A DNA stretch of 64,000 nucleotides, from the NCBI RefSeq assembly GCF_004354045.1, contig NZ_SMRT01000007.1, positions 264,378 to 328,377 of the forward strand, in the 5' to 3' direction. Shown here one piece after another: positions 33,349 to 43,889 of this stretch. The position numbers were made by a program, and so were the translations under genes. Below the pieces are notes generated by a model. That model was not told the origin of the DNA and did no database searches. It saw only the letters and a list, made by a program, of their open reading frames with translations. This DNA is from Paenibacillus piri (GTDB lineage: Bacteria > Bacillota > Bacilli > Paenibacillales > NBRC-103111). How positions within the stretch are numbered: the stretch's first letter is position 1; every line of letters starts with the position of its first letter.

Positions 33349-33861
33349 TTAATGCCGTACCTCCGAAATTGTTCCTGAAGGAGGCTCGTATGCTTCCAGC
33401 CGGCGAAACGTGATCCCTTTCTGTTGCATTAAGGTCTTTACTTTTTCGCTGTCCTTCGGATATGGCCTGTGGTAAACGATTTCCAGTATGCCGCTGTTGG
33501 CAAGCATATTGGCGCAGGTCCAGCATGGCTGATCCGTTACGTAGACCACGGAGCCTTCGCGATCCTTCGGATCGGTAAACAGCAGCAGGTTTTGCTCGGC
33601 ATGAATAGTTCGGATACAGCGCTGCTTTTTGACGAGCTGTTCGGCCCCGTCGTTATCCGCAAGCTCAATTTCCTCAACCAGCATGCAGCCGGCTTCCGAA
33701 CAATCGGGGACGCCCATAGGCGCGCCGTTATATGCGGCTCCGAGCAGCTTCTTCCCCTGCACCAGCACAGCTCCTACATGTCTGCGGCTGCAGCGCGAAC
33801 GGGTTGAAGCCATATAAGCCATATCCAGAAAATAAGTGTCCCAATCTTTGCGGATGGTCAT
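33349..33861 (-). CDS. comEB: ComEB, dCMP deaminase family protein
   Basis: A 170-residue zinc-dependent deoxycytidylate deaminase, converting dCMP to dUMP. The catalytic zinc motifs are HAEQN (HxE) and PCWTC (PCxxC), with an additional zinc/allosteric segment SRCSRRHVGAVLV. The start is ATG at 33861, following GGAG. In Bacillus comEB lies in the comE operon but is not required for DNA uptake. Here it starts only 16 nt after metY. Confidence 0.94.
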   Translation of the reverse strand: MTIRKDWDTYFLDMAYMASTRSRCSRRHVGAVLVQGKKLLGAAYNGAPMGVPDCSEAGCMLVEEIELADNDGAEQLVKKQRCIRTIHAEQNLLLFTDPKDREGSVVYVTDQPCWTCANMLANSGILEIVYHRPYPKDSEKVKTLMQQKGITFRRLEAYEPPSGTISEVRH

Positions 33862-33877
33862 GACATATTGTCTCCGA

Positions 33878-35209
<1,332 letters not shown>

Positions 35210-35265
35210 TTACATTCGCTTACATTCTCTCATATTTATTAGAAAAACAAAAGAGCCATACCGGA

Positions 35266-35991
35266 TCACGAATCAATGTACAAATACGGTTTTATTTTGG
35301 CCAATACCTTGTCCCCGATTCCCTTTACATTCAGGAGCTGATCGACTGTTCGAAATCGGCCTCCCAGCTGCTCCCGGTACACAATGATGGCTTTCGCTTT
35401 GCTGTCGCCAATACCGGGAAGCGCGGTCAGCTGCTGCGCCGTCGCCTTGTTCAGATCGAAGGATCCGACGTTGGAGGAGGTTCCGCTCTTGCTGTCCGGC
35501 GCCGCATTCGACCGCTTGACCGTCTCGTTTCCCTGTTTTGCCGGCTCACTCCCCTGTTTGGATAACGCCTCCTCCTGCTTCGCTCCATTTTCCCTCTGCA
35601 CCGCTGCGCCATTCTCCTGCTTGTCCGCTGCTTCCTCCTGTTTTTTTCCTTGCTCGGCAGCAGAGGGTTCTTTTTTTTCGGGTTCCATTTGCTCAACCGG
35701 CATGCTTCCATTACCGGTCTGCTGTCCGGTCTGCTGTCCGGTCTGCTGCCTTGTCTGCTGACCCGCCTGCTGCCCTTCTTTTCCTAATCCGGGCGCGGTC
35801 CCTGATTTGTTATGCCTTGCATCAGCTTGCTGAGCGAGCAGCCGGGTCATTTCCTCATCGGCGGACCGCCATTCGGAGGCGGCCTGTGACGAACGGTGCA
35901 CCAACTCATAGCCCAACCAACCGATCAGCGCTATGACAGCCGCGACTATGGCAAACACAGTCTTGTTTCCCCAACGTTGCAAAAACAACAT
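35266..35991 (-). CDS. comEA: ComEA, competence DNA receptor with helix-hairpin-helix
   Basis: A 241-residue membrane-anchored DNA receptor. A transmembrane helix at about residues 11-30 is followed by a long Gln/Lys/Glu-rich linker and a C-terminal double HhH DNA-binding domain (FDLNKATAQQLTALPGIGDS, then VKGIGDKVLAKIKPYL). The linker contains a short tandem repeat QQTGQQTGQQTG and several KQE/KQG units, and is longer than in B. subtilis, perhaps to span a thick wall. It starts with ATG at 35991 behind AAAGGAGG. It is divergent from comER. Confidence 0.93.
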   Translation of the reverse strand: MLFLQRWGNKTVFAIVAAVIALIGWLGYELVHRSSQAASEWRSADEEMTRLLAQQADARHNKSGTAPGLGKEGQQAGQQTRQQTGQQTGQQTGNGSMPVEQMEPEKKEPSAAEQGKKQEEAADKQENGAAVQRENGAKQEEALSKQGSEPAKQGNETVKRSNAAPDSKSGTSSNVGSFDLNKATAQQLTALPGIGDSKAKAIIVYREQLGGRFRTVDQLLNVKGIGDKVLAKIKPYLYIDS

Positions 35992-36114
35992 GATAAATTC
36001 CTCCTTTATTCCAAAGATTATGGTAATTATTTACCAATTGATTGAATATGGTTATATTCGCCCCGATCACATCATAGGGATTAAGAAGGTTTCACTTATT
36101 CAGGAGGGATGGCC

Positions 36115-36948
36115 ATGAAAGTTGGATTCATTGGCACTGGAAGCATGGGCAGTATACTTATCGAAGCACTTATCCTATCCGGAGCTTTGAATCCGGAACA
36201 AATCGTGGCAACGAATCGGACCATCGAGAAAACGGAACGGTTGGCCGCGGCTTATCCAAAATTGCAAATCGCCCATTCGAATATAGATGTTGCACGCAGT
36301 TGTTCCATCATCTTTTTGTGCATTAAACCGGCTGAATACAAAACGGTCATCGACGATATTAAAGGCGAAGCCGGTCCGGAGTGCATTGTTGTATCCATCA
36401 CGAGCCCGGTGATGGTCAAGCAGCTGGAGGGGCTGCTTAACAGCAAAATAGTAAAGGTTATTCCGAGTATCACCAATTATGTGTTCAGCGGCGCTACTCT
36501 TTGCGTATACGGCGAACGAATGGGTGAGGACGATATCGAACTGATTGAAAAGCTGCTTTCTCCAATTAGCGCACCGATCCGCATCGACGAACGGCATACC
36601 CGGATTTGCTCGGACCTGTCCAGCTGCGGCCCGGCTTTTTTAGCTTATTTTATTCAAAAATATATCGAAGTGGCGGTGCAGGAAACCGGCATTTCCAAAG
36701 ATGACGCTACCCGGCTTGCCTGCGAGATGGCGCTAGGGACCGGGAAGCTGTTAACCGCAGGCGGCTTCACGCCCGAAGCATTGCAGGAAAGAGTAGCGGT
36801 CCCGGGCGGAATTACTGCCGAAGGGCTCCGCATAATGGAAAAAGAGCTGTGCGGATTGTTTAGTCAACTCATCCACACAACTCATGCCAAATACGAAGAA
36901 GATTTGGAAAAGGTAGAAAGCCGGTTTTTCGGCACGAGTGTCGACTAA
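36115..36948 (+). CDS. comER: ComER, pyrroline-5-carboxylate reductase-like protein
   Basis: A 277-residue NADP-binding protein of the ProC family. The Rossmann motif is MKVGFIGTGSMGS, and IKPAEYKTVI and SSCGPAFLAYFIQKYIE are conserved ProC-like segments. Position divergent from comEA identifies it as ComER, which in B. subtilis is not needed for competence and has been linked to sporulation. Start ATG at 36115 after AGGAGGG (an ATG two codons upstream overlaps the ribosome-binding site). Confidence 0.92.
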   Translation: MKVGFIGTGSMGSILIEALILSGALNPEQIVATNRTIEKTERLAAAYPKLQIAHSNIDVARSCSIIFLCIKPAEYKTVIDDIKGEAGPECIVVSITSPVMVKQLEGLLNSKIVKVIPSITNYVFSGATLCVYGERMGEDDIELIEKLLSPISAPIRIDERHTRICSDLSSCGPAFLAYFIQKYIEVAVQETGISKDDATRLACEMALGTGKLLTAGGFTPEALQERVAVPGGITAEGLRIMEKELCGLFSQLIHTTHAKYEEDLEKVESRFFGTSVD

Positions 36949-36983
36949 AACGCAATGCTTTTACGTCTTTTCCGTATGAACCC

Positions 36984-37016
36984 GCCCTGCAGCGCCGCAG
37001 GGCGGTTGTTTTTGTT
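36984..37016 (+). terminator. Terminator of comER
   Basis: Perfect 9-bp GC-rich stem CCGCCCTGC/GCAGGGCGG followed by TTGTTTTTG. It is also close to the leuS 3' end from the other side. Confidence 0.85.
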
Positions 37017-37070
37017 GTAAAGAATTTGGGTTTATATTTTGCTGTGCCGACTTTGGCTTATCCCGACGTA

Positions 37071-39521
37071 TTATCCTGCAACAATATTGACCAGCTTGCC
37101 TTTTACGGCGATTACTTTCCGAACGGTTTTGCCCGACATCGCTTCCTGAACTTTGTCCAGGCCCAACGCCAGCTCCTGCAATGCCGCTTCATCGGCATCT
37201 TTGGATACAAGCGCGCGCTCTACGATTTTGCCGTTGACCTGCACGACGATCTCTACCTCGTTGTCCACCGTCCAAGCCTCTTCATAAACGGGCCATGCCG
37301 CATAAGTAACGGATTCGCTATGACCCAGCTTCTCCCACAGCTCCTCGGCGATATGCGGCGCGATCGGGGACAGCATTTGGACGAAGTTGGCCATGGCCGC
37401 TTTCGGCAAAATTTCTGTCTTGTACGCCTCGTTCACGAAAATCATCAGCTGGCTGATCGCCGTATTGAAGCGAAGAGCTTCGATATCCTCCGTAATTTTT
37501 TTGATCGTGCGGTGCCATGTTCGCTTGAAGCTGTCGCCAACGGCCGACTCGTCGTCGCTGATTTTGCCGTTCAATTGGCCGTCCTCGCCCACAAACAACC
37601 GCCAAACCCGTGCCAGGAAGCGGTACGTTCCTTCCACTCCGTTCACATTCCAAGGCTTCGTCGCTTCCAGCGGCCCCATGAACATTTCGTACATGCGCAA
37701 AGTATCCGCGCCGAATTCGTTAACGATAACGTCAGGATTAATGACATTGCCGCGGGACTTGCTCATTTTCTCGTTGTTTTCGCCCAAAATCATGCCCTGG
37801 TTGACCAGCTTGTAGAACGGCTCCTTCGTCGAAACTACACCCAGGTCGTATAACACCTTATGCCAGAAGCGCGCATACAGCAGATGAAGCACCGCATGCT
37901 CGGCGCCGCCGATATAAAGATCGACCGGCAGCCATTTCTTTTGCAGCTCCTGCGAGCACAGCTCGTCGTTGTTCTTCGGATCGATAAACCTCAAATAATA
38001 CCAGCAGCTGCCCGCCCATTGCGGCATCGTATTCGTTTCGCGGCGCGCTTTCATGCCGGTTTCCGGGTCGACCGTTTCGACCCATTCGGTAACGTTGGCA
38101 AGCGGCGATTCGCCGGTGCCCGACGGTGCGATCTGATCGACATCCGGCAGAAGCAGAGGCAATTGATCCACAGGCACTGTCTTCATCATGCCGTCTTCCA
38201 GATGCAAAATCGGGATCGGCTCTCCCCAATACCGTTGACGGCTGAACAGCCAGTCGCGCAGCCGGTAGGTCACTTTGCCCTGCCCTTTACCGTTCGCTTC
38301 CAGCCATTCGATTATCGCGGCAATCGCCTGCTCGTTATTCATGCCGTTCAGCAGTCCCGAATTCACATGCACGCCGTCGCCCGCATACGCTTCCTTGGAT
38401 ACGTCCCCGCCCTGTACGACCTCGACGATGTCGATGCCGAACTGCTTGGCAAACTCCCAGTCCCGCTGATCATGCGCAGGAACGGCCATAATAGCGCCGG
38501 TGCCGTAGCCGGCCAGCACGTAATCCGCAACCCAGATCGGCGTGCTGGCGCCATTCACCGGATTGATCGCATAAGCGCCTATAAATACGCCGGTTTTCAC
38601 CTTCGCCAGATCGGTACGCTCCAAATCGCTCTTGCGCGCCGCTTTCTCCTGGTATTCCTTCACGGCCGCTGCCTGCTCCGGCGTCGTGATCCGGTCGACA
38701 AGCTCGTGCTCGGGCGCAATGACGCAGTACGTCGCTCCGAACAGCGTATCCGGACGCGTCGTAAACACTTTCAGCCCTTCGCCTTGGGCGCCTTCGATGC
38801 CGAACGTCACTTCGGCTCCCTTCGACTTGCCGATCCAGTTGCGCTGCATATCTTTGATCGATTCCGACCAGTCGAGCTCCTCCAAATCTTCCAGCAGCCG
38901 TTCGGCATATTCCGTAATCCGCAGCACCCATTGCCGCATCGGCTTGCGGATGACCGGATGGCCACCGCGCTCGCTCAAACCGTCGATGACTTCTTCGTTG
39001 GCGAGCACAGTCCCTAATGCAGGGCACCAGTTGACCGGCACTTCATCGACATAAGCCAAGCCTTTGTTATACAGCTGGATAAAAATCCACTGCGTCCATT
39101 TGTAATAATCCGGATCGGTCGTGCTTATTTCGCGGTCCCAGTCGTAAGAGAAGCCGAGCGATTTGATTTGACGGCGGAAATTATCGATATTTTTGAACGT
39201 AATATCGCGCGGATGCTGGCCCGTATCGAGCGCATGCTGCTCAGCCGGCAGTCCGAACGCGTCCCAGCCCATAGGATGAAGCACATTGAACCCGCGCATT
39301 CTTTTAAAACGCGATACGATGTCCGTTGCCGTATAGCCTTCCGGATGGCCTACATGCAGACCTGCGCCGGACGGGTAAGGGAACATATCCAGCGCGTAAA
39401 ACTTCGGCAAGCTGTCGTCATCGAGCACTTTAAACGTTTTGTTCCGCTCCCAATACGTCTGCCATTTCGGCTCGATTACAAGCGGGTTATAGCCCTGTTG
39501 TTCTTTTTGATCCTGTGTCAT
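37071..39521 (-). CDS. leuS: Leucyl-tRNA synthetase
   Basis: An 816-residue class Ia synthetase. HIGH is represented by [20 protein letters not shown], and the KMSKS motif appears as [10 protein letters not shown]. The CP1 editing domain lies between, with the [13 protein letters not shown] segment. I chose ATG at 39521, with AAGGAGG 11 nt upstream; the frame stays open far upstream into a repeat, but this is leader. Expression is controlled by a leucine T-box (39864-40159), and between T-box and start codon lie two tandem repeat units. Confidence 0.97.
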   Translation of the reverse strand: MTQDQKEQQGYNPLVIEPKWQTYWERNKTFKVLDDDSLPKFYALDMFPYPSGAGLHVGHPEGYTATDIVSRFKRMRGFNVLHPMGWDAFGLPAEQHALDTGQHPRDITFKNIDNFRRQIKSLGFSYDWDREISTTDPDYYKWTQWIFIQLYNKGLAYVDEVPVNWCPALGTVLANEEVIDGLSERGGHPVIRKPMRQWVLRITEYAERLLEDLEELDWSESIKDMQRNWIGKSKGAEVTFGIEGAQGEGLKVFTTRPDTLFGATYCVIAPEHELVDRITTPEQAAAVKEYQEKAARKSDLERTDLAKVKTGVFIGAYAINPVNGASTPIWVADYVLAGYGTGAIMAVPAHDQRDWEFAKQFGIDIVEVVQGGDVSKEAYAGDGVHVNSGLLNGMNNEQAIAAIIEWLEANGKGQGKVTYRLRDWLFSRQRYWGEPIPILHLEDGMMKTVPVDQLPLLLPDVDQIAPSGTGESPLANVTEWVETVDPETGMKARRETNTMPQWAGSCWYYLRFIDPKNNDELCSQELQKKWLPVDLYIGGAEHAVLHLLYARFWHKVLYDLGVVSTKEPFYKLVNQGMILGENNEKMSKSRGNVINPDVIVNEFGADTLRMYEMFMGPLEATKPWNVNGVEGTYRFLARVWRLFVGEDGQLNGKISDDESAVGDSFKRTWHRTIKKITEDIEALRFNTAISQLMIFVNEAYKTEILPKAAMANFVQMLSPIAPHIAEELWEKLGHSESVTYAAWPVYEEAWTVDNEVEIVVQVNGKIVERALVSKDADEAALQELALGLDKVQEAMSGKTVRKVIAVKGKLVNIVAG

Positions 39522-39581
39522 TTTCGGTTGTGCCTCCTTGTTCATCGACAATCTATCAAAAGCTGCCGTTCGCAGCTGCTT

Positions 39582-39640
39582 TCGGGAGAGCCCCCTATCC
39601 ATAGGAAACTGCTTGCACATATTTCCTGTGCATTTAAGAA
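39582..39640 (+). repeat. Degenerate repeat family 1 right end in the leuS leader
   Basis: CGGGAGAGCCCCCTATCCAT followed by GGAAACTGCTTGCACATATTTCC resembles the right module of family 1 (GGGGGAGCCCCC.. TTATGCAC, then the GGAAAT../ATTTCC hairpin). It adjoins the family 2 units. Confidence 0.5.
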
Positions 39641-39866
39641 AACCTCTATCGAGGCCTATCCAAGATGAGCGACCGCGATTTAAATGTAGGTTTTCTTGCA
39701 ATGATAGAAAGCTTCAGTTCCGCTGAAAACTTATACTTTCTGATATTATAAGAAACCCTCTATCGAGGCCTTTCAAGGATGAGCGACCGCGATTAAAATG
39801 TAGGTTTTCTTGCAATGATAGAAAGCTTCAGCTCCGCTGAAAACTTATACTTTCTATTATTATAAA
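39638..39866 (-). repeat. Repeat family 2, two tandem units in the leuS leader
   Basis: Two units with a period of about 114 bp (the shared GATGAGCGACCGCGATT starts at 39664 and 39778), reverse-oriented relative to the grpE-dnaK pair. Each contains ATCGCGGTCGCTCATC, GGCCTCGATAGAGG and the GATAGAAAG/CTTTCTATC hairpin. They directly follow the T-box terminator and lie within the leuS mRNA leader. Confidence 0.85.
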
Positions 39867-40159
39867 AAAGCCTCTCATCGCTAGCGCAACGGCTAGGGAC
39901 GAGAGGCATGCTTCCCGTGGTACCACCCTAGTTAACTGCAGGCATTCTTTGCCCGAGTTCACTCTTCCCCTTAACGCGGGGGATTCGATCAGGCTTGTGC
40001 TTTGCGTCCTGCGGGACATGGCCTGCGATGCAAAGCGTTTCACCCTCTGGCTCCAAGACGAGTTCACTCCTGCCAAGTACCAGCTCGCACCGAATCGCTG
40101 GCTCTCTGAACATTGGGGACAGAGCTACTGCTTCTTTTCACTGCCGTTAGTCATGATAT
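39864..40159 (-). promoter_or_regulatory. T-box riboswitch (leucine, specifier CUC) for leuS
   Basis: On the minus strand the T-box sequence AGGGTGGTACCACG (39916-39929) is followed by a terminator stem GCCTCTC/GAGAGGC with a run of T (39864-39907). The stem I specifier region reads GTGAACTCGTC, with CTC (40060-40062) as specifier codon for leucine after a typical GUGA bulge motif. Uncharged tRNA-Leu would pair with both sites and allow readthrough into leuS. Confidence 0.92.
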
Positions 40160-40165
40160 AAAGCG

Positions 40166-40195
40166 ATTATATGTAAAAACAGGCAACCATGTCAA
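40166..40195 (-). promoter_or_regulatory. Sigma-A promoter of the leuS T-box leader
   Basis: Consensus -35 TTGACA (40190-40195) and -10 TATAAT (40166-40171) with an 18-nt spacer on the minus strand. Confidence 0.85.
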
Positions 40196-40337
40196 GTATC
40201 CTTCTCTCACGATGGAAGCGTTAGGCCGCAAGCAGGCCCGTACGTCTTTCCTCCGGCTGTGGATTAATTTCGACCCAATCTGGAAAAGATGATGCTATAG
40301 CGGTTCAACCAAGCCGAAAGTTGAAGAGGTGTTCACA

Positions 40338-40424
40338 TTGACAGGTTTCATAAACGGCGTCGCTCTGGCTCTGCCCTTATGGGGCATTATACTTGGGATT
40401 GTGCGTCTGATCGTTTCGCATTAA
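40338..40424 (+). CDS. Putative 28-residue membrane miniprotein (TTG start)
   Basis: MTGFINGVALALPLWGIILG plus IVRLIVSH: a short, almost entirely hydrophobic frame that would form a single transmembrane helix with a basic C-terminal end. The TTG start follows GAGGTG at 6 nt. It is too short for standard gene finders. It lies between leuS and yqeM on the opposite strand. No function is known; the reality of the gene rests on the ribosome-binding site and the coherent helix. Confidence 0.45.
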   Translation: MTGFINGVALALPLWGIILGIVRLIVSH

Positions 40425-40467
40425 ATGGCGCCGGATTGTTCCGATGCAGAACTTTCTATTTTATCGT

Positions 40468-41274
40468 TTACTTTAACGCCACAAAAAACGCCCGCCGCGT
40501 CGTCTCCGTCACAGGCTTCCACAAAAAGTCCGCATAGCATTCCGCTTCCCGAAAACCGGTCGCAAGCAGCCGCTTTTTCAGCCAGTCGATCGGGTAAGCC
40601 CGCTGGACGTGATATTCTTCGATCCGGCGAAACCGGTCCGCCGCCGTATCGTCCGAGCTGCCCTGAACGGCCGGCGTCTCCTTGGCGAAAATCGTCAGCG
40701 CATGTTCGATTTCGCCGCGCCCCGCATTCAGTTCACTTGTCCAAATATAAGCGATGTCCTCCTCGTTCAGAAAAAAAGGCTGCGCCGCGGCATAAGCTTC
40801 CAGTTGATACGGCGTATGAACGTCGAATACAAAAATGCCGCCGTCCTTCAATCCCGCATAAGCTTGAGCGAATGCTTGCGCCACATCTTCTTCCTCAAGC
40901 AAGTAATTGATGCAATCGCATAGCGAAACGGCCGCATCGACTGGACGCAGCAGCTCCCAATCGCGCAGATCCTGCTGCAGCCAGGTCACTCCCCCCGATC
41001 CGGGAAAAGCGCTCCGCCGCGCGGCTTCATCCGACTTGTCCCGCGCCACGGCGAGCATGTCCTCGGACAGATCGATCCCGAACACCTCGAAGCCCTGCTC
41101 CGCCAGCGGGATGGCTATACTGCCCGTACCGCAGCCCAAATCGGCAATCGATCGCGGCTGGCCGTACTTGTCCCAGCATTGTCGCAGAAATCCGAGCCAT
41201 TCGTCGTAGGGCATATCCTCCATCAACCGGTCGTAATAAAATGCGAATTCATCATAAGCCAAAGCTTTCAGCAA
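40468..41274 (-). CDS. Class I SAM-dependent methyltransferase (YqeM-like)
   Basis: A 268-residue methyltransferase. YDEFAFYYDRLMEDMPYDEW is the typical YqeM N-terminus. Motif I is IADLGCGTGSIAIPLA, followed by FGIDLSEDML and VSLCDCINYLL. The substrate is unknown. In B. subtilis yqeM follows rsfS (yqeL); here cvfB is inserted between them. Confidence 0.9.
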   Translation of the reverse strand: MLKALAYDEFAFYYDRLMEDMPYDEWLGFLRQCWDKYGQPRSIADLGCGTGSIAIPLAEQGFEVFGIDLSEDMLAVARDKSDEAARRSAFPGSGGVTWLQQDLRDWELLRPVDAAVSLCDCINYLLEEEDVAQAFAQAYAGLKDGGIFVFDVHTPYQLEAYAAAQPFFLNEEDIAYIWTSELNAGRGEIEHALTIFAKETPAVQGSSDDTAADRFRRIEEYHVQRAYPIDWLKKRLLATGFREAECYADFLWKPVTETTRRAFFVALK

Positions 41275-41316
41275 CCTTCCGGATTTTGATCTGCTTGCCG
41301 ATTATGGCCGTTCGGC

Positions 41317-41466
41317 TTTTGGGGGACTTAAGTTGGGGGCGCCCCCAAAAGTAAGGTCAAGAGTTGCCTGCACTCTTGACGAAACCCGGTGGATACGGGT
41401 TAGCGGAATTCGCTTCGGAGCTTCACGTCACTCTTCGGAGCTTCACGTCACTCTTCGGAGCTTCCC
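41317..41466 (-). repeat. Repeat family 1, copy 3, reaching into the cvfB 3' end
   Basis: Reverse orientation: GAAGCTCCGAAGAGTGACGT in nearly three tandem copies, then the internal block (CTAACCCG..CCGGGTTTCGTC, GTCAAGAGTG..CTCTTGACC) and ACTTTTGGGGGCGCCCCC with AAGTCCCCCAAAAG. The right-hand hairpin seen in copies 1, 2 and 4 is missing. Its left part supplies the last codons and the stop of cvfB. Confidence 0.75.
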
Positions 41467-42344
41467 TGCTCCTGCTTCAAGTGCGTCCAGCTGCCCTTTT
41501 GATAAACCAAGCCTTCCTTCATCAGCTTGCCAAGCGCTCGTTTAAATGCGGCTTTGCTGATCTGAAACCGTTGGCTGACCACATCCGCCGGCGTTTCGTC
41601 CGAATAAGGCATCGCGCCGTTCGGCCTGTCTCTCAGCACCGCCAATATCCGCTCCGAATCTTCATCGCGGCCGATATGCTTCGCGGCCCTCATCGAGCCG
41701 TTAACGTTGCCGTCTTCACGGATGAACGTAATCCGTATCTCTACTTCCTCGCCCAATCGGAGCAGCCGCGTCCGATCGGCGTCGTGGATCAATCCGATGA
41801 CGCCGAACCCGACGATTCCTCCATCACACACGACGAACGTTCCCATTTGCAGTGGCTTATACACGCGGGCAAGCACCTTTTTGTTTTTCCAGCTTGCCGG
41901 CGCATCGAAGCAAAGCGGCTTCAGCTCCGCTTCTCCGGCCGTCTTGGCGACCAGCCGGCCTTGACGGTCGTGGTTCAGCACGACGAATACCTTGTCGCCT
42001 ACCTGCGGCCGCAGCTCCTTAAGGTCAGGCTGCTCTTTAAACGGGAGCAGCAGGTTGCGGCCCAGGCCCATCTCCAGAAAGCAGCCGAATCTCGGGTGAA
42101 CATCGACGACCTCCAGCAGCGCGACTTCTCCGAGCTCGATGAGCGGCTTGCGCATTGTTGCCGCCAGCCGGTCCTCCGTATCGTAGTACAGGAATACTTC
42201 CACCCGGTCGCCTACCTCAATTTCGCCGATTACCTCGCTGTAATGGAGCAGCACTTCCTGAACGCCATTCGTCACAAAGTAGCCGTTCGGCGAAACCTCC
42301 TTTGCCACTTGCAGCGCAACCCGCTTGCCCGCTTCAAGCCTCAT
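41448..42344 (-). CDS. CvfB-like S1 RNA-binding protein
   Basis: A 298-residue protein of the CvfB/YitL family: three tandem S1-type OB folds (FVTNGVQEVLLHYSEV, GRNLLLPFKEQPDLKE, GFGVIGLIHDADR) and a C-terminal winged helix (FQISKAAFKRALGKLMKEGL). In staphylococci CvfB binds RNA and affects virulence-gene expression; in Paenibacillus the role is unknown. The last eight residues (QEQGSSEE) are encoded by a dispersed repeat. It overlaps rsfS upstream by 4 nt, so it is coupled to the ribosome-maturation cluster. Confidence 0.9.
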   Translation of the reverse strand: MRLEAGKRVALQVAKEVSPNGYFVTNGVQEVLLHYSEVIGEIEVGDRVEVFLYYDTEDRLAATMRKPLIELGEVALLEVVDVHPRFGCFLEMGLGRNLLLPFKEQPDLKELRPQVGDKVFVVLNHDRQGRLVAKTAGEAELKPLCFDAPASWKNKKVLARVYKPLQMGTFVVCDGGIVGFGVIGLIHDADRTRLLRLGEEVEIRITFIREDGNVNGSMRAAKHIGRDEDSERILAVLRDRPNGAMPYSDETPADVVSQRFQISKAAFKRALGKLMKEGLVYQKGSWTHLKQEQGSSEE

Positions 42345-42688
42345 ACGTTCTCAACCACTTTCGCATCGGACCATAAGCGCTCAATATTGTAATATTCCCG
42401 GTCATCGCGGTGGAATACGTGCACGACGACGTCGCCTAAGTCGATAAGCACCCAGCGCGCCGTGTCCATACCTTCCAATCCGCGAACTCGAACGCCCTGC
42501 TCGTCGGCTTTTTTACGTACCTCAGCTGCGATCGCCTGCACCTGTGTCTCGGAATTTCCGTGGCAGATGATGAAATAATCGGCGATCAGGGAAATGCCTT
42601 GCAGATTCAAGGTAACGATGTTCATCGCTTTTTTGTCGTCAGCCGCGTCCACGATCAGAGCCATCAATTTATCCGGGGTTATACTCAT
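42341..42688 (-). CDS. rsfS: Ribosome silencing factor RsfS
   Basis: A 115-residue RsfS/YbeB/iojap protein that binds L14 and blocks subunit joining when nutrients are short. DKKAMNIVTLNLQGISLIADYFIIC, GNSETQVQAIAAEVRKK and WVLIDLGDVVVHVFHRDDRE then YYNIERLW are characteristic. The ORF directly follows yqeK. Confidence 0.96.
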   Translation of the reverse strand: MSITPDKLMALIVDAADDKKAMNIVTLNLQGISLIADYFIICHGNSETQVQAIAAEVRKKADEQGVRVRGLEGMDTARWVLIDLGDVVVHVFHRDDREYYNIERLWSDAKVVENV

Positions 42689-43273
42689 TCAATTTCCTCC
42701 TTGGGATTGTTGTTTGATTTCCTCAATTAAGCCGTTTCGGGCCAATATCGTCAACGGATAAACCTTTTTACCCTTTTCCACCAAAAATAGAACCGTTCCG
42801 TCAAAAGCGGCAAGCAGCGCCTTCTCAACACTATGTTCGGCGATTTCACGAATATTATGCACTCCCGGAAAATCACGGCCCGGCTCGATATAATCGGCAA
42901 GACAAACCACTTTTTCCAGCATTGTCATCTTTTCGCGTCCGGTCGTATGATAGCGGATCGCGTCCAGCACTTCTTCGTCGTCAATGCCGTAATCCCTCCG
43001 GGCCACGAAAGCTCCCGCATGCGCATGCCAAATTTCTTTATCGTAGTCAAGCAGATCGGGCTGCAGGCCGTTTTTGCGGATAACGTCGCCTTGAGCCTGG
43101 ACCGGCCAATATTTGACGACATCGTGCAGAATAGCGGCCACATAAGCTTTATCCGGATCGCAGCCGTAAGCCTTCGCCAATCGGACTGACGTCTCCATTA
43201 CACCCAGCGTATGCTCCCAACGTTTAGCCGGCATCTGCGATTGCACCGCTTCAATTAAATGTTTAGGGTCCAT
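42689..43273 (-). CDS. yqeK: YqeK, bis(5'-nucleosyl)-tetraphosphatase (symmetrical), HD domain
   Basis: A 194-residue HD-domain hydrolase for Ap4A. Metal-binding His/Asp residues are in RWEHTLGVMETSVRLA, AAILHDVVKYW, WHAHAGAFVARRDYGI and IRYHTTGREKMT, with LADYIEPGRDF following. The start is ATG at 43273, with GAGGAG; it overlaps the end of nadD by 11 nt. Confidence 0.93.
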   Translation of the reverse strand: MDPKHLIEAVQSQMPAKRWEHTLGVMETSVRLAKAYGCDPDKAYVAAILHDVVKYWPVQAQGDVIRKNGLQPDLLDYDKEIWHAHAGAFVARRDYGIDDEEVLDAIRYHTTGREKMTMLEKVVCLADYIEPGRDFPGVHNIREIAEHSVEKALLAAFDGTVLFLVEKGKKVYPLTILARNGLIEEIKQQSQGGN

Positions 43274-43850
43274 AGCATCCGCTCTCCTCGATATATTCGT
43301 GTACGCGATCCGGCACCAGATGCCGAATCGTTCTGCCTTCGGATTTACGCTGCCGGATCGACGTTGACGAAAGCTCGATAAGAGGCATCGTGGCAAGCTC
43401 GACCGCATCGCGCAGCGATTCCGGCAGCTGCTCCATCCCGGGCGTGTATCCCGGACGCTGCAGACCGATAAACGAGATGAGCTTCGCCAGCTCGCCGATC
43501 TTATACCATTTGGGCAAAAACTGAACCATGTCGGCCCCGATTATATAATAAAAATGAATGCCGGGATATTCCTTGAGCAGCAGGCTTATCGTATCGAACG
43601 TGTAGGAAATGCCGCCTTTTTTCAATTCGAAATCGAACGGACGGAAATGGGGCTGCCCCTCAACCGCTCTGCAAACCATTTCCCATCTTTGTCCGCTGCT
43701 TGCCATGGTTGCTTGCTGTTTGTGGGGCGGAACGTTGGTCGGCATAAACCACACCTCGCTCAGCCCCGCCTGCTCGTAAGCGCACTGCGCCGCTATCATG
43801 TGGCCGATATGGATCGGATCAAAGGTCCCCCCCATGATTCCAACCTTCAT
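43263..43850 (-). CDS. nadD: Nicotinate-nucleotide adenylyltransferase NadD
   Basis: A 195-residue nucleotidyltransferase making NaAD in NAD synthesis. GIMGGTFDPIHIGHM has the (H/T)xGH motif, FMPTNVPPHK is the substrate loop, and LIELSSTSIRQR the C-terminal ISSTxIR motif. The neighbours yqeK and yhbY are the conserved partners. Confidence 0.97.
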   Translation of the reverse strand: MKVGIMGGTFDPIHIGHMIAAQCAYEQAGLSEVWFMPTNVPPHKQQATMASSGQRWEMVCRAVEGQPHFRPFDFELKKGGISYTFDTISLLLKEYPGIHFYYIIGADMVQFLPKWYKIGELAKLISFIGLQRPGYTPGMEQLPESLRDAVELATMPLIELSSTSIRQRKSEGRTIRHLVPDRVHEYIEESGCYGP

Positions 43851-43889
43851 CCTTGCACCTCTTTTTACGGTTATTGCTTATACTATTTT

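Noticed and set aside
37857..39017. 385-codon open frame antisense to leuS
   Set aside because: Opposite to a complete LeuRS with HIGH- and KMSKS-type motifs; no independent support.
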